From the NCBI GenBank assembly GCA_009774255.1, contig VSNK01000145.1, forward strand, positions 1 to 13,908: a stretch of DNA of 13,908 nt, given 5' to 3'. The DNA is from Faecalicatena sp. Its GTDB lineage: Bacteria > Bacillota > Clostridia > Lachnospirales > Lachnospiraceae. A program made the translations under genes and the position numbers. The notes beneath the pieces were generated by a model. That model saw nothing but the letters and a program-made list of their open reading frames with translations, searched no databases and was not told where the DNA came from. This document shows, in pieces, positions 13,695 through 13,908 of this stretch; position 1 is the stretch's first letter, and the number at the start of each line of letters is the position of its first letter.

Positions 13695-13908
13695 CTACAG
13701 TGTATCTTCCCGGCGGACATATCCGGGCTTTTCAGGCGCTGCGATCACTTCCTTTGCGTGAATGATCTTGGCACGCTTGTCTACGACCTGATTCTCGATG
13801 TGCGCGTTTTCTCCAATAAGCGCTCCCGGAAGAATCACACTGTTCTTCACCACGGCACCTTTCTTAATCGTACATCCGCGGCCGATAACAGAATTCTCTA
13901 CCGTACCT
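13695..13908 (-). CDS. glgD: Glucose-1-phosphate adenylyltransferase subunit, probably GlgD (C-terminus only)
   Basis: The minus strand is open for 71 codons from the window edge to a TAG at 13695-13697. The peptide begins GTVENSVIGRGCTIKKGAVV and continues KNSVILPGALIGENAHIENQ before ending KPGYVRREDTL. The repeated hexapeptide pattern (V-E-N-S-V-I-G, V-K-N-S-V-I-L-P-G, L-I-G-E-N) is that of the left-handed beta-helix at the C-terminus of ADP-glucose pyrophosphorylases, which make ADP-glucose for glycogen. The closing phrase KIIHAKEVIAAPEKPGYV resembles clostridial GlgD, the regulatory-type subunit usually encoded beside glgC. Only the last fifth or so of the gene is present, so another left-handed beta-helix nucleotidyltransferase cannot be fully excluded. 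Confidence 0.75.
   Translation of the reverse strand, partial: GTVENSVIGRGCTIKKGAVVKNSVILPGALIGENAHIENQVVDKRAKIIHAKEVIAAPEKPGYVRREDTL

Overview
The window looks like chromosomal DNA of a spore-forming Firmicute, most likely a Lachnospiraceae (Clostridium cluster XIVa) member. The reasons are the dnaX-ybaB-recR order, a SipL-type DUF3794/LysM spore protein, a GlgD-type partial gene at the right edge, strong AGGAGG ribosome binding sites, and a 6-phosphofructokinase of the clostridial GGNGT/PKTIDND type. Genus is not resolved. Gene density is high, every intergenic gap is under 300 bases, and no tRNA, rRNA, CRISPR array or transposase gene was seen.

Left half, minus strand (read right to left): a PrcB-like lipoprotein gene (7026-7451), sipL (5396-6955), pfkA (4011-5237), then the replication/repair cluster dnaX (2269-3900), ybaB (1913-2266) and recR (1314-1910), ending in a LacI-family regulator (172-1317) whose ATG overlaps the recR stop. 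The last four genes are packed with gaps of 2 nt or overlaps of 4 nt and are probably cotranscribed. DnaX loads the sliding clamp and RecR acts in recombinational repair; YbaB is a nucleoid-associated protein commonly encoded between them.

Middle and right, plus strand: a good extended -10 promoter (7571-7599) drives plsC (7645-8379), followed closely by pncB (8422-9870), ddl (9915-10991) and murF (10988-12364). The set combines phospholipid acylation, NAD salvage, D-Ala-D-Ala synthesis and its attachment to the peptidoglycan precursor; Ddl makes the dipeptide that MurF uses, and their genes overlap by 4 nt. Convergent to this is an EamA/DMT transporter on the minus strand (12562-13476), and then the 3' end of a glucose-1-phosphate adenylyltransferase subunit gene (probably glgD), cut by the window edge.

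The most striking non-coding feature is a 147-bp element at 12368-12514 with perfect 22-bp terminal inverted repeats and a perfect 8-bp direct repeat (AATAGTTC) on each side; the left copy contains the murF stop codon. It has the hallmarks of a MITE that inserted at the very end of murF. It holds nested palindromes and no ORF. Shorter palindromes with similar GTTAC/GTAAC ends lie in the leaders of dnaX (3917-3959), pfkA (5299-5335) and the lipoprotein gene (7473-7505), which suggests a dispersed family of small palindromic elements in this genome.
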